Of a stretch of 6,434 nucleotides of DNA, positions 1-6,434 are shown piece after piece. Below the pieces are notes generated by a model. The model made no database searches and was not told the origin of the DNA. It saw nothing but the letters and a program-made list of their open reading frames with translations. The position numbers and the translations under genes were made by a program. How positions within the stretch are numbered: the stretch's first letter is position 1; each line of letters starts with the position of its first letter. The stretch spans positions 1 through 6,434 of the forward strand of contig JAJRVC010000606.1 in NCBI GenBank assembly GCA_024277475.1, given 5' to 3'. This DNA is from Deltaproteobacteria bacterium (GTDB lineage Bacteria > Desulfobacterota > Desulfobacteria > Desulfobacterales > JAFDCJ01).

Positions 1-554
1 AGAGCAGCCCGGACGGCCTCGGAAATTAATTGTCTTTTTTTTAAGTCATCCCGCAACCCCCGGGTGATTTCCAGCTGTACCCCTTTTCCAGTTGCACCCC
101 GATTGCAAATATTATTAGGATTTAAGCCTTTAAATCTCCCATCTCCCTTTGGAACTGTAATTTCTCTGGATTTCAACTCATCTGCAATGAACTCTTTGAG
201 CATTTTATCCAGCCCCCCCAGATAAACAAATCTTTCGTTGCCGGTACAGGCATGAATCGCAACCACTATATGGGATCCCGATATTATTTTAACAGCCATC
301 GGCTCATCAAAATTGTGACTGGTTATATGCAGACGTCCATTATTTTCCTTTTTAACACCTTCAAAACAGTAGTAGTTAAATCTTTCTTTGGCGATTTTTC
401 TGGCAATATCGGATGTTCCCGGTTCAATTTTCCCACCGTGGGGCGCTATAATCGTGACTCCGGAACCGACATCGCTGATGGATATTTTGTAATCCCTATC
501 TTGTTCCTCATGATTTTTTAATTCAGCAAAACAGCTGTATGTATCGTGTGCCAT
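1..554 (-). CDS. Poly-gamma-glutamate hydrolase family protein (PghP/YjqB/DUF867 type), C-terminus cut by window edge
   Basis: About 184 residues can be read, starting at the ATG whose A is at 554. The protein resembles phage phiNIT1 PghP, a zinc-dependent hydrolase of poly-gamma-glutamate with a carboxypeptidase-like fold. Visible family blocks are IIAPHGGKIEPGTSDIA (residues 35-51), GRLHITSHNFDEPMAV (73-88), VVAIHACTGNERFVYLGGLD (97-116) and NRGATGKGVQLEIT near the end. H39, E44 and H101 match the spacing of the expected zinc ligands. PghP is about 200 residues long, so probably only 15-25 residues are missing. The start follows a weak AAGAAAAG-like ribosome site, and no signal peptide is visible. 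ATA (six times) and AGA (six times) are common here but look rare in the efflux genes, which suggests a different origin. The family is known from phages and Bacillus. Cleavage of poly-gamma-glutamate itself is inferred; another gamma-linked peptide is possible. Confidence 0.85.
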   Translation of the reverse strand, partial: MAHDTYSCFAELKNHEEQDRDYKISISDVGSGVTIIAPHGGKIEPGTSDIARKIAKERFNYYCFEGVKKENNGRLHITSHNFDEPMAVKIISGSHIVVAIHACTGNERFVYLGGLDKMLKEFIADELKSREITVPKGDGRFKGLNPNNICNRGATGKGVQLEITRGLRDDLKKRQLISEAVRAA

Positions 555-574
555 GACATCTTTTCTTGTTTCGA

Positions 575-680
575 TTACAACCTATTGAAATTTTAATAAA
601 TAAAATATTTATTTTTGATAATATGACAAACTAGAAGCAAATTATCAAATAAAATAAGTTCATTAATTTTCAGGTTGTAA
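575..680. repeat. Long imperfect AT-rich inverted repeat between the divergent genes
   Basis: The outer arms are a perfect 9-bp pair, TTACAACCT at 575-583 and AGGTTGTAA at 672-680. Pairing resumes inward, with mismatches and bulges, at 587-590 with 668-671 and 593-597 with 662-666. Near the middle is a second perfect 9-bp pair, TTTGATAAT at 614-622 and ATTATCAAA at 641-649, which can extend outward through 606-611 with 650-656. A competing small hairpin is AATAAATA at 595-602 with TATTTATT at 606-613. The whole element could fold as one long interrupted hairpin. It may be a MITE-like remnant, a leader structure of the minus-strand gene, or chance pairing in AT-rich DNA. No target-site duplication longer than a possible TA is visible. 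Confidence 0.45.
602..629 (-). promoter_or_regulatory. Candidate sigma70-like promoter for the PghP-like gene
   Basis: Read on the minus strand, TTGTCA (624-629) lies 16 bases before TATTTT (602-607). This gives a 5/6 match to the -35 consensus and 4/6 to the -10 consensus, with a leader of roughly 40 bases. An alternative is TTGATA (644-649) followed 17 bases later by CATATT. The region is so AT-rich that such matches are expected by chance, so this is only a candidate. Confidence 0.25.
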
Positions 681-712
681 ATGGAATCCATTGAGCTATT
701 GATGATAACCCC

Positions 713-740
713 TTGGAAAATTCCAGAAAGAGATTATAAT
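713..740 (+). promoter_or_regulatory. Sigma70-like promoter of the tetR-efflux operon
   Basis: TTGGAA at 713-718 (4/6 match to the -35 consensus) is followed after 16 bases by a perfect TATAAT at 735-740. Transcription would start near 746-748, inside the palindrome at 737-762, leaving a leader of about 80 bases before the repressor start codon. The genes 828-6203 have gaps of 12 bases or less, or overlap, so this is probably the only strong promoter for the operon. Confidence 0.65.
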
Positions 741-762
741 ATACCTACCGGTAGGTATATTA
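737..762. promoter_or_regulatory. Perfect 26-bp palindromic operator, probable TetR-family binding site
   Basis: The left half-site TAATATACCTACC (737-749) is followed directly by its exact reverse complement (750-762), with no spacer. The core ACCTACC/GGTAGGT is flanked by AT pairs. Size, symmetry and position are typical of TetR-family operators. The site overlaps the last four bases of the TATAAT box and the expected transcription start, so a bound dimer or dimer pair should block RNA polymerase. The nearest regulator is the TetR-family gene that begins 65 bases downstream, which makes autorepression the simplest reading. Confidence 0.85.
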
Positions 763-814
763 GTAGCGCTCGTTATTTTTGCGCTGGTGGACTGTGGACG
801 GTTTTTTGAAAAAC

Positions 815-821
815 GAAGGTG
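815..821 (+). promoter_or_regulatory. Ribosome binding site that decides the repressor start
   Basis: GAAGGTG at 815-821 differs by one base from GGAGGTG and lies six bases before the ATG at 828. An in-frame GTG at 819 would add three residues (M-S-S), but it falls inside this Shine-Dalgarno sequence and has no good one of its own. The ATG at 828 is therefore preferred. Confidence 0.7.
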
Positions 822-827
822 TCCTCT

Positions 828-1427
828 ATGAAAAATAAAGGCGAAATCAAGCCACTGGAATCCGGGACCCGGGAAAGGCTATTGGAAACCGCCTCCCATT
901 TGTTTGCTGAAAAGGGCTATGCTTCCACTTCTGTCCGGGAAATTGTTGCCCGGGCCGGTGTCAGCAAACCGGTATTGTACTATTATTTTCAAAGCAAAGA
1001 GGGTCTGTATTACGCCATCTTGAAATGGGGGGCGGAAGTTCAGCAGAAAATTATCGACGAAGTGTTTGAAGTGTCGGGAACGGTGCAGGATCGAATCATT
1101 TTTCTTTATCGACGAATATACGAGGAGATTCAGGAATACCAGGGCCTGTATACAATGATTCATGGTCTCATTTACAGTCCTTCTCAGGATGCCCCGGGAT
1201 ATGATTTCCCAGTTTACCACCGCCAGATGTTTGAAGCAGTAAAACGGATATATTCCGAAGGCTTGTCAGCGGGAGAAATCAAAAAAGTCAATGCGGATGA
1301 GGTTGCGTTTCTGGTGCTCAGTCTGATTGATTTCAGTTTGAATCTGGAAAAGATTCAGCCTGAGCTGGCGGACCCGCAACGCCCCGAACGATTACTACGG
1401 CTTGCCTTTCAGGGCTTAAGCCGATGA
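828..1427 (+). CDS. TetR/AcrR-family transcriptional repressor of the efflux operon
   Basis: This 199-residue protein has the normal length for the family. The N-terminal TetR DNA-binding domain spans about residues 14-60: TRERLLETASHLFAEKGY, then the helix-turn-helix region TSVREIVARAGVSKPVLYYY (34-53) and the usual F-x-S-KEGLYYAIL end. The rest (about 65-199) is all-helical, poorly conserved and should hold the dimer interface and ligand pocket. It has aromatic and Met residues (YQGLYTMIHGLIY, 104-116), consistent with binding a hydrophobic ligand. It is the first gene of the operon, 12 bases before the adaptor gene, and a 26-bp palindrome lies over its promoter. I infer that it represses itself and the pump and is released by a pump substrate. 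The ligand cannot be read from the sequence. Confidence 0.9.
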   Translation: MKNKGEIKPLESGTRERLLETASHLFAEKGYASTSVREIVARAGVSKPVLYYYFQSKEGLYYAILKWGAEVQQKIIDEVFEVSGTVQDRIIFLYRRIYEEIQEYQGLYTMIHGLIYSPSQDAPGYDFPVYHRQMFEAVKRIYSEGLSAGEIKKVNADEVAFLVLSLIDFSLNLEKIQPELADPQRPERLLRLAFQGLSR

Positions 1428-1439
1428 AAGAAGAGTTAA

Positions 1440-2504
1440 ATGAAAGCAGCCAGGGTTTTTTATACGATAGTACCGGCCGCACTGATTGCGTTGCTGGCAA
1501 TCTTTGTGATGACCGGCTGTAAAGATCGGGAAAATACGGCCATTGCCGAAAGCAACTCCCGTGAGATTGCTGCGATTCCGGTTTCTGTCACAGTTGTGGA
1601 GCCGGTATCCATCCGGGATGTCGTTTTCCTGCCCGGCGAAACCGAGGCCTATGAAGATGTCAAGGTGGCGGCCAATGCCGCCGGCCGTGTCGAGTGGATC
1701 GGACCCCAGGAAGGTCAAACCGTGCAAAAGGGCACGCTGCTTGCCAAAATAGATGTTTCCGTCCTCAAAGCGGCCTTGGAATACTCCAAAGCGGCGTATA
1801 ACCTGGCTAGGGATCTCTATGAGAGGCGTCGGCGGCTTTATGACAACAAAATTATCGCCAAAGAGGAACTCGAACAAAGCGAGACCCAACTCAAACTGGC
1901 GTTGACCGATCTTGAGCAAATCAAAGTCAAGTACAATCATGGATTTCCGAAATCCCCGATTACCGGAATTATCAACCATCTCTATGTGGATGTGGGCGAA
2001 TATGCGGATATCGGTAAGCCGATTGCAGAGATTGTCAACATTGACAGAATCAAGATCAACGTACGGGTCCCCGAGCTCGATGTCCGCTATGTGAAAAAAG
2101 GCCAAAAAACACCGGTCAAAATTGACGCCTTTGCGGAACGTTCTTTAATTGGAACCGTTGATTTTGTCTCTTTTAAAGCGGATCCGGCCACCAAAACCTT
2201 CCTGGTGCGATCGATCATCGATAATCCCGAGCATGACATCCGGCCGGGAATGATCGGCCGGGTAGCCTTTGTCCGCCGGGCCATTCCCAATGCGGTTACG
2301 GTGCCCCTGTTTGCCATCATCGATAAAGGCGGGGAAAGGATTGTATTTTTAGAAAAAGACGGCATCGCCGAATCGCACACTATATCCATCGGCGTGATTG
2401 AAGGCGACCGGGTGCAGATCACCAGCGGGCTCAAATTCGGCGATCACCTGATTGTCAGGGGACAGACTGAAGTTGAAGACGGCATGAAGGTGGCCGTTAA
2501 ATGA
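1440..2504 (+). CDS. RND efflux periplasmic adaptor (membrane fusion protein), lipoprotein
   Basis: This 354-residue protein is an HlyD/AcrA-type adaptor that links an RND pump to an outer-membrane channel. It opens with K/R residues, a hydrophobic stretch (about 8-24) and a lipobox-like MTGC. C27 should be lipidated, although Met at -3 is not the usual Leu. Next come the first lipoyl half (about 72-105, AAGRVEWIGPQEGQTVQKG), a short helical hairpin (about 106-166), the second lipoyl half (about 169-200, SPITGIINHLYVDVGEYADI), a beta-barrel (about 203-278, ending RPGMIGRVAFV) and a membrane-proximal domain (about 284-354). The hairpin tip RRLYDNKIIAKEELE resembles the motif that docks on TolC-like channels, with Ala140 where Ser is common. 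An AAGAAGAG ribosome site lies four bases before the ATG. Its TGA stop overlaps the pump start codon as ATGA, indicating translational coupling. Confidence 0.92.
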   Translation: MKAARVFYTIVPAALIALLAIFVMTGCKDRENTAIAESNSREIAAIPVSVTVVEPVSIRDVVFLPGETEAYEDVKVAANAAGRVEWIGPQEGQTVQKGTLLAKIDVSVLKAALEYSKAAYNLARDLYERRRRLYDNKIIAKEELEQSETQLKLALTDLEQIKVKYNHGFPKSPITGIINHLYVDVGEYADIGKPIAEIVNIDRIKINVRVPELDVRYVKKGQKTPVKIDAFAERSLIGTVDFVSFKADPATKTFLVRSIIDNPEHDIRPGMIGRVAFVRRAIPNAVTVPLFAIIDKGGERIVFLEKDGIAESHTISIGVIEGDRVQITSGLKFGDHLIVRGQTEVEDGMKVAVK

Positions 2505-5500
2505 TTTTAAACCAGGTGGCTCTTAAACGGCAGGCAACGGTACTTGCGCTGCTGGTCATCATCGTTATTGCCGGCATCTATAGTTATGCCACCCTGCCCC
2601 GTGAATCCTTTCCGGACATTACCATTCCTTATGTATTTGTCACCACCACTTACGAAGGCGTGGCCCCCGAGGACATGGAGCAGCTGATTACCATCCCCAT
2701 CGAGCGCAAACTCAAGGGCATCGATAATGCCGAGGAAATCCGTTCCACCTCGGCGGAGGGTATTTCTACGGTGGCCATCAAGTTTTTACCCAAGGTAGAT
2801 CTGGATGACGCCGTTCAGAAGGTCAGGGACAAGGTGGATCAGGCCAAAAACGATTTGCCGGCCGATCTTCCCGATGATCCGACTATTGCGGAAGTCAACT
2901 TTTCAGATATGCCGGTCATCCGGGTGGTCCTGTCCGGACCTTTCAGCCTGCGCCGGTTGCAGAATCTGGCTGAGGATTTGCAGGATCAGATTGAATCCAT
3001 CAACGGTGTGCTGGAAGCCCGTATCAGCGGCGGTCTGGAACGAGAAATTCATGTGGAATTCGACCTGGATCGTGTGGCAGCCTACAACGTACCTTTTTCC
3101 AGTATTATCAATTCCGTGACGCGCGGCAATGTAAACATGCCCGGCGGCAGTATGGACATCGGAGAAGCCAAGTATCTGGTGCGGGTTCCGGATGACTTCA
3201 AGCAGCCGTCGGAAATTTTTTCTATCGTGGTCTTTGTGAGGGACGGCATGCCCGTGTATCTGCGTGACGTTGCCGACATCCGGGATTCTTTCAAAGATCC
3301 ATTGACCCGCAGCCGGATCAACCGGAAAAAAAGTGTAACGATAGCCGTATCAAAGCGCAGCGGCGAAAATATCGTGCGGGTGACCGATGAAGTCAAACGC
3401 ATTGTTAAGGACATGCGTCCCCAACTGCCGCAAACCCTGAAAATCGACTTGACGGCGGACATGTCCAATGATGTGCGGCTCATGGTTGCTGATCTGGAAA
3501 ACAATATAATCTCCGGTCTGATTCTCGTGCTTGTCATTATTTTTATCTTTATCGGAGGCCAGTCGGCCATTTTTGTGGCCCTGGCGATTCCCTATTCCAT
3601 GTTTATCACCTTTGCTCTCCTGACCGGTTTTGGTGTCACCCTGAATATGGTAGTGCTCTTTTCGCTGATACTGGCCCTGGGAATGCTGGTAGACAACGGC
3701 ATTGTGATTGTGGAAAATATTTACCGGCACATGCAGCAGGGCAAAACACGGCAGCAAGCCGCTCGTGTCGGTGCCGACCAAGTGGCCTGGCCGGTGATTA
3801 CCTCCACCCTGACAACTCTGGGTGCTTTCTCGCCGATGCTGTTCTGGCCGGGCATCATGGGCGAATTCATGGGCTATCTGCCGCTGACTCTGATCATGGC
3901 ATTAAGCGCTTCGCTATTTGTGGCGTTGATCATCAATCCGGTTCTTTCGGCGCGTTACCAGAAAGTAAAGTTGGTCAACCCGAAAAACAATTCACATTCA
4001 GAGGAACCGGTCGTCAAGCGGGCTTATCTGGCCCTGTTGAGATGGTGCCTGCGCCACCGCTGGGTTGTGTTGCTGTTTTCTTTTGTAATGCTCGTAGCGG
4101 CTGTTATGGCTTTCAGCATTTTCGGCAAAGGTGTAGAATTTTTTCCGGAAACCGAGCCCAAACGCGCCTATGTCAATATCAAGGCACCTGAAGGCACCAA
4201 CCTGGATACTTCCGACAAACTGGTAGCCCGGGCGGAAAAGATTGTTTCCGAATATAAAGACATTCGTTATGTGATTTCCAATATCGGTGCGGTGGGAGGG
4301 GACCCTTTTTCCCAGGGCGGAACCGGTACCCACATCAGCCGGGTGGTGCTTGATTTTAAAGATTTCCACGACCGCTCCCGGCCGTCTTCTGAAATCGTCA
4401 ACGAAATCCGACAACGGATTTTAAAAACCATCGTCGGGGCGGAAGTTCAGGTAGAAAAAGAAGAAGAAGGTCCGCCCACCGGCGCTCCCATCAACATTGA
4501 AATCTCCGGCGAAGATATACTTGTACTCGGTGAGCTGGCAGCCAGGGTGCGCAAGGAAATCAGAGATATTGCCGGACTGGTCGATTTGAAGGATAATTTC
4601 GTCAAGGGCAAGCCGGAAATCCGGGTCCGGGTAGACAAAGAAAAGGCGGCGCTGTTGGGGCTGGATACTTACACGATTGCCTACACCGTCAAAGCCGCCA
4701 TCAACGGTGTCAAAGCGGGCGTTTACCGCGAAGGCAAAGATGAATATGACATTATCGCCAGACTGCCGGAACGTGATCGGCGCTCCATTGAAAACCTCAA
4801 ACGGATTACGGTTTCCGGGCCCCGGGGAGAACCCATTCCCCTGACCACCCTGGCTGAAGTCTCATTGGGCAGCGGCATTGGAGCCATCATGCGGCTGGAT
4901 CAAAAACGGGTGGTCACTATATCCGGCGATGTATCCGGCCGCCTGGCCAATGATGTCATCAAGGAAATTGACAACCGGCTGCAGCAGAATATCGTCTGGC
5001 CCCGCGGATATGTTTACCGCTTCAGCGGCGAGCAGGAGGAGCAGGCTAAAGCGCGGTCTTTTCTCAGCAAGGCTTTTTTCGCCGCCATTGCCATCATTTT
5101 ACTGATTCTTCTGACCCAGTTCAACTCCTTTATCACGCCGCTTATCATTTTGACCTCGGTGGTCCTCTCGCTGGTCGGTGTTTTTATCGGACTGCTGGTT
5201 ACCGGAACCGCTTTTGGAATTATCATGACCGGTATCGGGGTCATCAGCCTGGCCGGCGTTGTGGTGAATAATGCCATCGTGCTGATTGATTATTACAACC
5301 AGCTTTTGGCCAAAGGGCTTTCCTCTTACGATGCCCTGCTGCGTGCCGGTTCGGTTCGATTTCGTCCGGTGATGTTGACGGCCATCACCACAATTTTGGG
5401 ACTTTTTCCCATGGCAACCGGAATCAGCTTTGATTTCAGCAAACTGACCTGGGATATCGGCGGTGAGTCTTCCCAGTGGTGGGGACCCATGGCTGTCGCG

Positions 5501-5623
5501 GTAATCTTTGGACTGGGGTTTGCCACCCTCCTCACCTTAATTGTGGTGCCGGTTCTCTGTTCCCTGGCTCACAATATGAAAATCCGCAAGGCTGTTTCTA
5601 AAGATGAAACTGTTGGTGTTTAG
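2501..5623 (+). CDS. RND-family efflux pump, inner-membrane permease (AcrB/HAE-1-like)
   Basis: At 1040 residues it has the usual RND length and a complete 12-helix plan. TM1 is about 11-30, the first periplasmic loop about 31-333, TM2-6 about 335-480, TM7 about 520-541, the second loop about 542-856 and TM8-12 about 857-1018. The opening (TLPRESFPDI at 31-40, then YEGVAPEDMEQLITIPIE) and the TM4 segment LGMLVDNGIVIVENIYRHM are typical of multidrug-type RND proteins. Lined up with AcrB, D407, R971 and T978 are kept as D398, R953 and T960, but D408 is N399 and K940 is N923, so the proton relay is altered. The loop segment EEEGPPTGAPINIEISGED (654-672) is also characteristic. The CusA-type metal-pump motif in TM4 is absent, so an organic substrate is more likely than a metal; the actual substrate is unknown. 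A ribosome site AAGGTGG lies inside the adaptor gene, seven bases before the ATG. Confidence 0.93.
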   Translation: MILNQVALKRQATVLALLVIIVIAGIYSYATLPRESFPDITIPYVFVTTTYEGVAPEDMEQLITIPIERKLKGIDNAEEIRSTSAEGISTVAIKFLPKVDLDDAVQKVRDKVDQAKNDLPADLPDDPTIAEVNFSDMPVIRVVLSGPFSLRRLQNLAEDLQDQIESINGVLEARISGGLEREIHVEFDLDRVAAYNVPFSSIINSVTRGNVNMPGGSMDIGEAKYLVRVPDDFKQPSEIFSIVVFVRDGMPVYLRDVADIRDSFKDPLTRSRINRKKSVTIAVSKRSGENIVRVTDEVKRIVKDMRPQLPQTLKIDLTADMSNDVRLMVADLENNIISGLILVLVIIFIFIGGQSAIFVALAIPYSMFITFALLTGFGVTLNMVVLFSLILALGMLVDNGIVIVENIYRHMQQGKTRQQAARVGADQVAWPVITSTLTTLGAFSPMLFWPGIMGEFMGYLPLTLIMALSASLFVALIINPVLSARYQKVKLVNPKNNSHSEEPVVKRAYLALLRWCLRHRWVVLLFSFVMLVAAVMAFSIFGKGVEFFPETEPKRAYVNIKAPEGTNLDTSDKLVARAEKIVSEYKDIRYVISNIGAVGGDPFSQGGTGTHISRVVLDFKDFHDRSRPSSEIVNEIRQRILKTIVGAEVQVEKEEEGPPTGAPINIEISGEDILVLGELAARVRKEIRDIAGLVDLKDNFVKGKPEIRVRVDKEKAALLGLDTYTIAYTVKAAINGVKAGVYREGKDEYDIIARLPERDRRSIENLKRITVSGPRGEPIPLTTLAEVSLGSGIGAIMRLDQKRVVTISGDVSGRLANDVIKEIDNRLQQNIVWPRGYVYRFSGEQEEQAKARSFLSKAFFAAIAIILLILLTQFNSFITPLIILTSVVLSLVGVFIGLLVTGTAFGIIMTGIGVISLAGVVVNNAIVLIDYYNQLLAKGLSSYDALLRAGSVRFRPVMLTAITTILGLFPMATGISFDFSKLTWDIGGESSQWWGPMAVAVIFGLGFATLLTLIVVPVLCSLAHNMKIRKAVSKDETVGV

Positions 5624-6203
5624 CGACTTACATAATGATTTTCATATCGCTTCAAAGCTGGTCGAACTCTCCAATAGCGTTGATGTAGTTGTGGGTGCCG
5701 GTGATTTCTGTGTAGCTCGCCGAGGGTTGGACGAAATTATTGCCCCTTTATCGGCGATTACCAAACCGACCGTATTGGTTCCCGGAAACAGTGAATCCAG
5801 CGAAGAGCTATTGCAGGCCTGTCGATCATGGGAAAATGCCCGCGTGCTGCACGGCAGTCGGGTAACCATCGCGGAGATCTCATTTTTCGGTATCGGAGGC
5901 GGTATACCGATTACACCCTTTGGATCGTGGAGCTATGATTTTTCCGAAGATGAGGCCTGCGATTTCTTGCACGATTGCCCATCAGGCGGTGTGCTGATCA
6001 GCCATTCACCCCCCGCGGGTGTACTGGACGTATCTTCCAATGGCAGGAGTTTGGGAAGTCAAGCAGTTAGAGAAACCATCCTTATTAAAAAGCCGAACCT
6101 GGTCGTCTGCGGACATATCCATGGAAGCGCCGGTCAAATCGATCGTATCGGAGAAACAACCGTGATCAATGCCGGTCCCCGTGGAATCGTCTGGGGGTTA
6201 TAG
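5604..6203 (+). CDS. Calcineurin-like metallophosphoesterase, coupled to the pump gene
   Basis: The 199-residue protein is a single metallophosphoesterase domain and should be cytoplasmic, since no signal peptide or membrane helix is seen. Metal-site motifs appear in family order: SDLH (D8, H10), GAGD (D34), GNSE (N62), SHSPP (H134) and GHIH (H171, H173). GNSE replaces the common GNHE/GNHD, so the usual His is absent. I recall GN-x-E variants in related small phosphoesterases, so this is probably a subfamily trait, not damage. The C-terminus VINAGPRGIVWGL is typical of the group. The ATG lies inside the pump gene, with a 20-base overlap in another frame and only a weak ribosome site, so translation probably depends on the pump gene. 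The substrate is unknown: a nucleotide, phosphodiester or phosphoprotein are all possible. Confidence 0.87.
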   Translation: MKLLVFSDLHNDFHIASKLVELSNSVDVVVGAGDFCVARRGLDEIIAPLSAITKPTVLVPGNSESSEELLQACRSWENARVLHGSRVTIAEISFFGIGGGIPITPFGSWSYDFSEDEACDFLHDCPSGGVLISHSPPAGVLDVSSNGRSLGSQAVRETILIKKPNLVVCGHIHGSAGQIDRIGETTVINAGPRGIVWGL

Positions 6204-6216
6204 ATCTCCAACTTTA

Positions 6217-6434
6217 TCACCGGTCAAATTCACGCACTTTATCGCGCCATTTATCATAATCCCTGCTTACCAATTTCATGAGCGCGATGGGCGCCAGGCG
6301 CACCAACCGCCACAGCACGTGCGTAAGACCGGTTACCGGAATGATCGGTTTGTTTTTAGCGACACCTTTCAAAATGATTTTCGCGCATTTTTCCGGTGTA
6401 ACACCCAGCTTTAAAATTGTACCATACTGAGCCA
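6217..6434 (-). CDS. C-terminal part of a probable short-chain dehydrogenase/reductase (SDR)
   Basis: An open frame enters from the right edge and ends at the TGA complementary to 6217-6219, giving 71 residues. The segment VTPEKCAKIILKGVAKNKP (residues 11-29) followed by IIPVTGLTHVLWRLVRLAP (30-48) resembles the tail of classical SDR oxidoreductases, in which 'TPE-x-CA-x-xIL-x-G' precedes a hydrophobic, often membrane-associated C-terminus. The catalytic Y-x-x-x-K and the Rossmann glycine motif lie outside the window, so the assignment rests on this tail alone. The gene converges on the phosphoesterase with only 13 bases between the stop codons and no recognisable terminator hairpin. It is probably unrelated to the efflux operon. 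The overlapping plus-strand open frame at 6169-6414 is its antisense shadow. Confidence 0.6.
   Translation of the reverse strand, partial: AQYGTILKLGVTPEKCAKIILKGVAKNKPIIPVTGLTHVLWRLVRLAPIALMKLVSRDYDKWRDKVREFDR

Noticed and set aside
252..521. Plus-strand open frame of 89 codons
   Set aside because: It is antisense to the PghP-like gene, whose minus-strand reading shows clear family motifs; the plus-strand product has no recognisable features.
681..809. Short plus-strand open frame of 42 codons beginning at ATG 681, with AGG six bases upstream
   Set aside because: It would run through the promoter and the palindromic operator, so transcription from 713-740 would not include its start. The predicted peptide has no recognisable features.
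1416..2105. Long minus-strand open frame of 229 codons
   Set aside because: It is the shadow of the adaptor gene, whose plus-strand product has complete domain structure, a ribosome site and coupling to the pump gene.
6204..6216. Possible bidirectional terminator between the convergent genes
   Set aside because: The gap is 13 bases and holds no GC-rich stem with a T-run; AGATCT alone is too short to count.
6169..6414. Plus-strand open frame of 81 codons after the phosphoesterase
   Set aside because: It starts inside the phosphoesterase gene, and the opposite strand encodes an SDR-like C-terminus over the same bases, which is better supported.
1..6434. CRISPR array, tRNA, rRNA or complete insertion sequence
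   Set aside because: No regularly spaced direct repeats, cloverleaf-like sequence, rRNA segment or transposase-like protein was found in either strand.

Overview
The window holds a complete, compact efflux operon on the + strand, flanked by two partial minus-strand genes. Base composition is moderate over the operon and clearly more AT-rich in the left 700 bases. The Gram-negative character is secure, because an RND pump with a lipoprotein adaptor needs two membranes. The style of the TetR, adaptor, pump and phosphoesterase proteins resembles Desulfobacterota (former Deltaproteobacteria), but that assignment is an inference from family resemblance only.

Layout. Positions 1-554 (minus) carry most of a poly-gamma-glutamate hydrolase (PghP/DUF867 type), whose C-terminus lies beyond the left edge. 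Positions 555-827 are a divergent intergenic region. It contains a long imperfect inverted repeat (575-680), a sigma70-like promoter (713-740) and a perfect 26-bp palindrome (737-762) that overlaps the -10 box. Then follow, all on the + strand: a TetR-family repressor (828-1427), a lipoprotein periplasmic adaptor (1440-2504), an RND inner-membrane pump (2501-5623) and a small metallophosphoesterase (5604-6203). A minus-strand gene end, probably a short-chain dehydrogenase, converges from the right edge (6217-6434).

How it works together. The repressor probably binds the palindrome, shutting off its own promoter and the whole downstream operon until a ligand releases it. The adaptor and pump form the inner-membrane and periplasmic parts of a tripartite efflux pump. 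No outer-membrane factor is encoded here, so a TolC-like partner must come from elsewhere. The adaptor and pump overlap by 4 bases, and the pump and phosphoesterase by 20 bases, so the last gene is part of the operon.

Points most worth a second look: the pump has Asn at two positions of the AcrB proton relay (equivalents of D408 and K940); the phosphoesterase is physically coupled to the pump; a PghP-like gene with different codon use sits beside a chromosomal-looking operon; and the intergenic inverted repeat is unexplained. I see no clearly new multi-gene system. This is a recognisable efflux operon with some unusual details.
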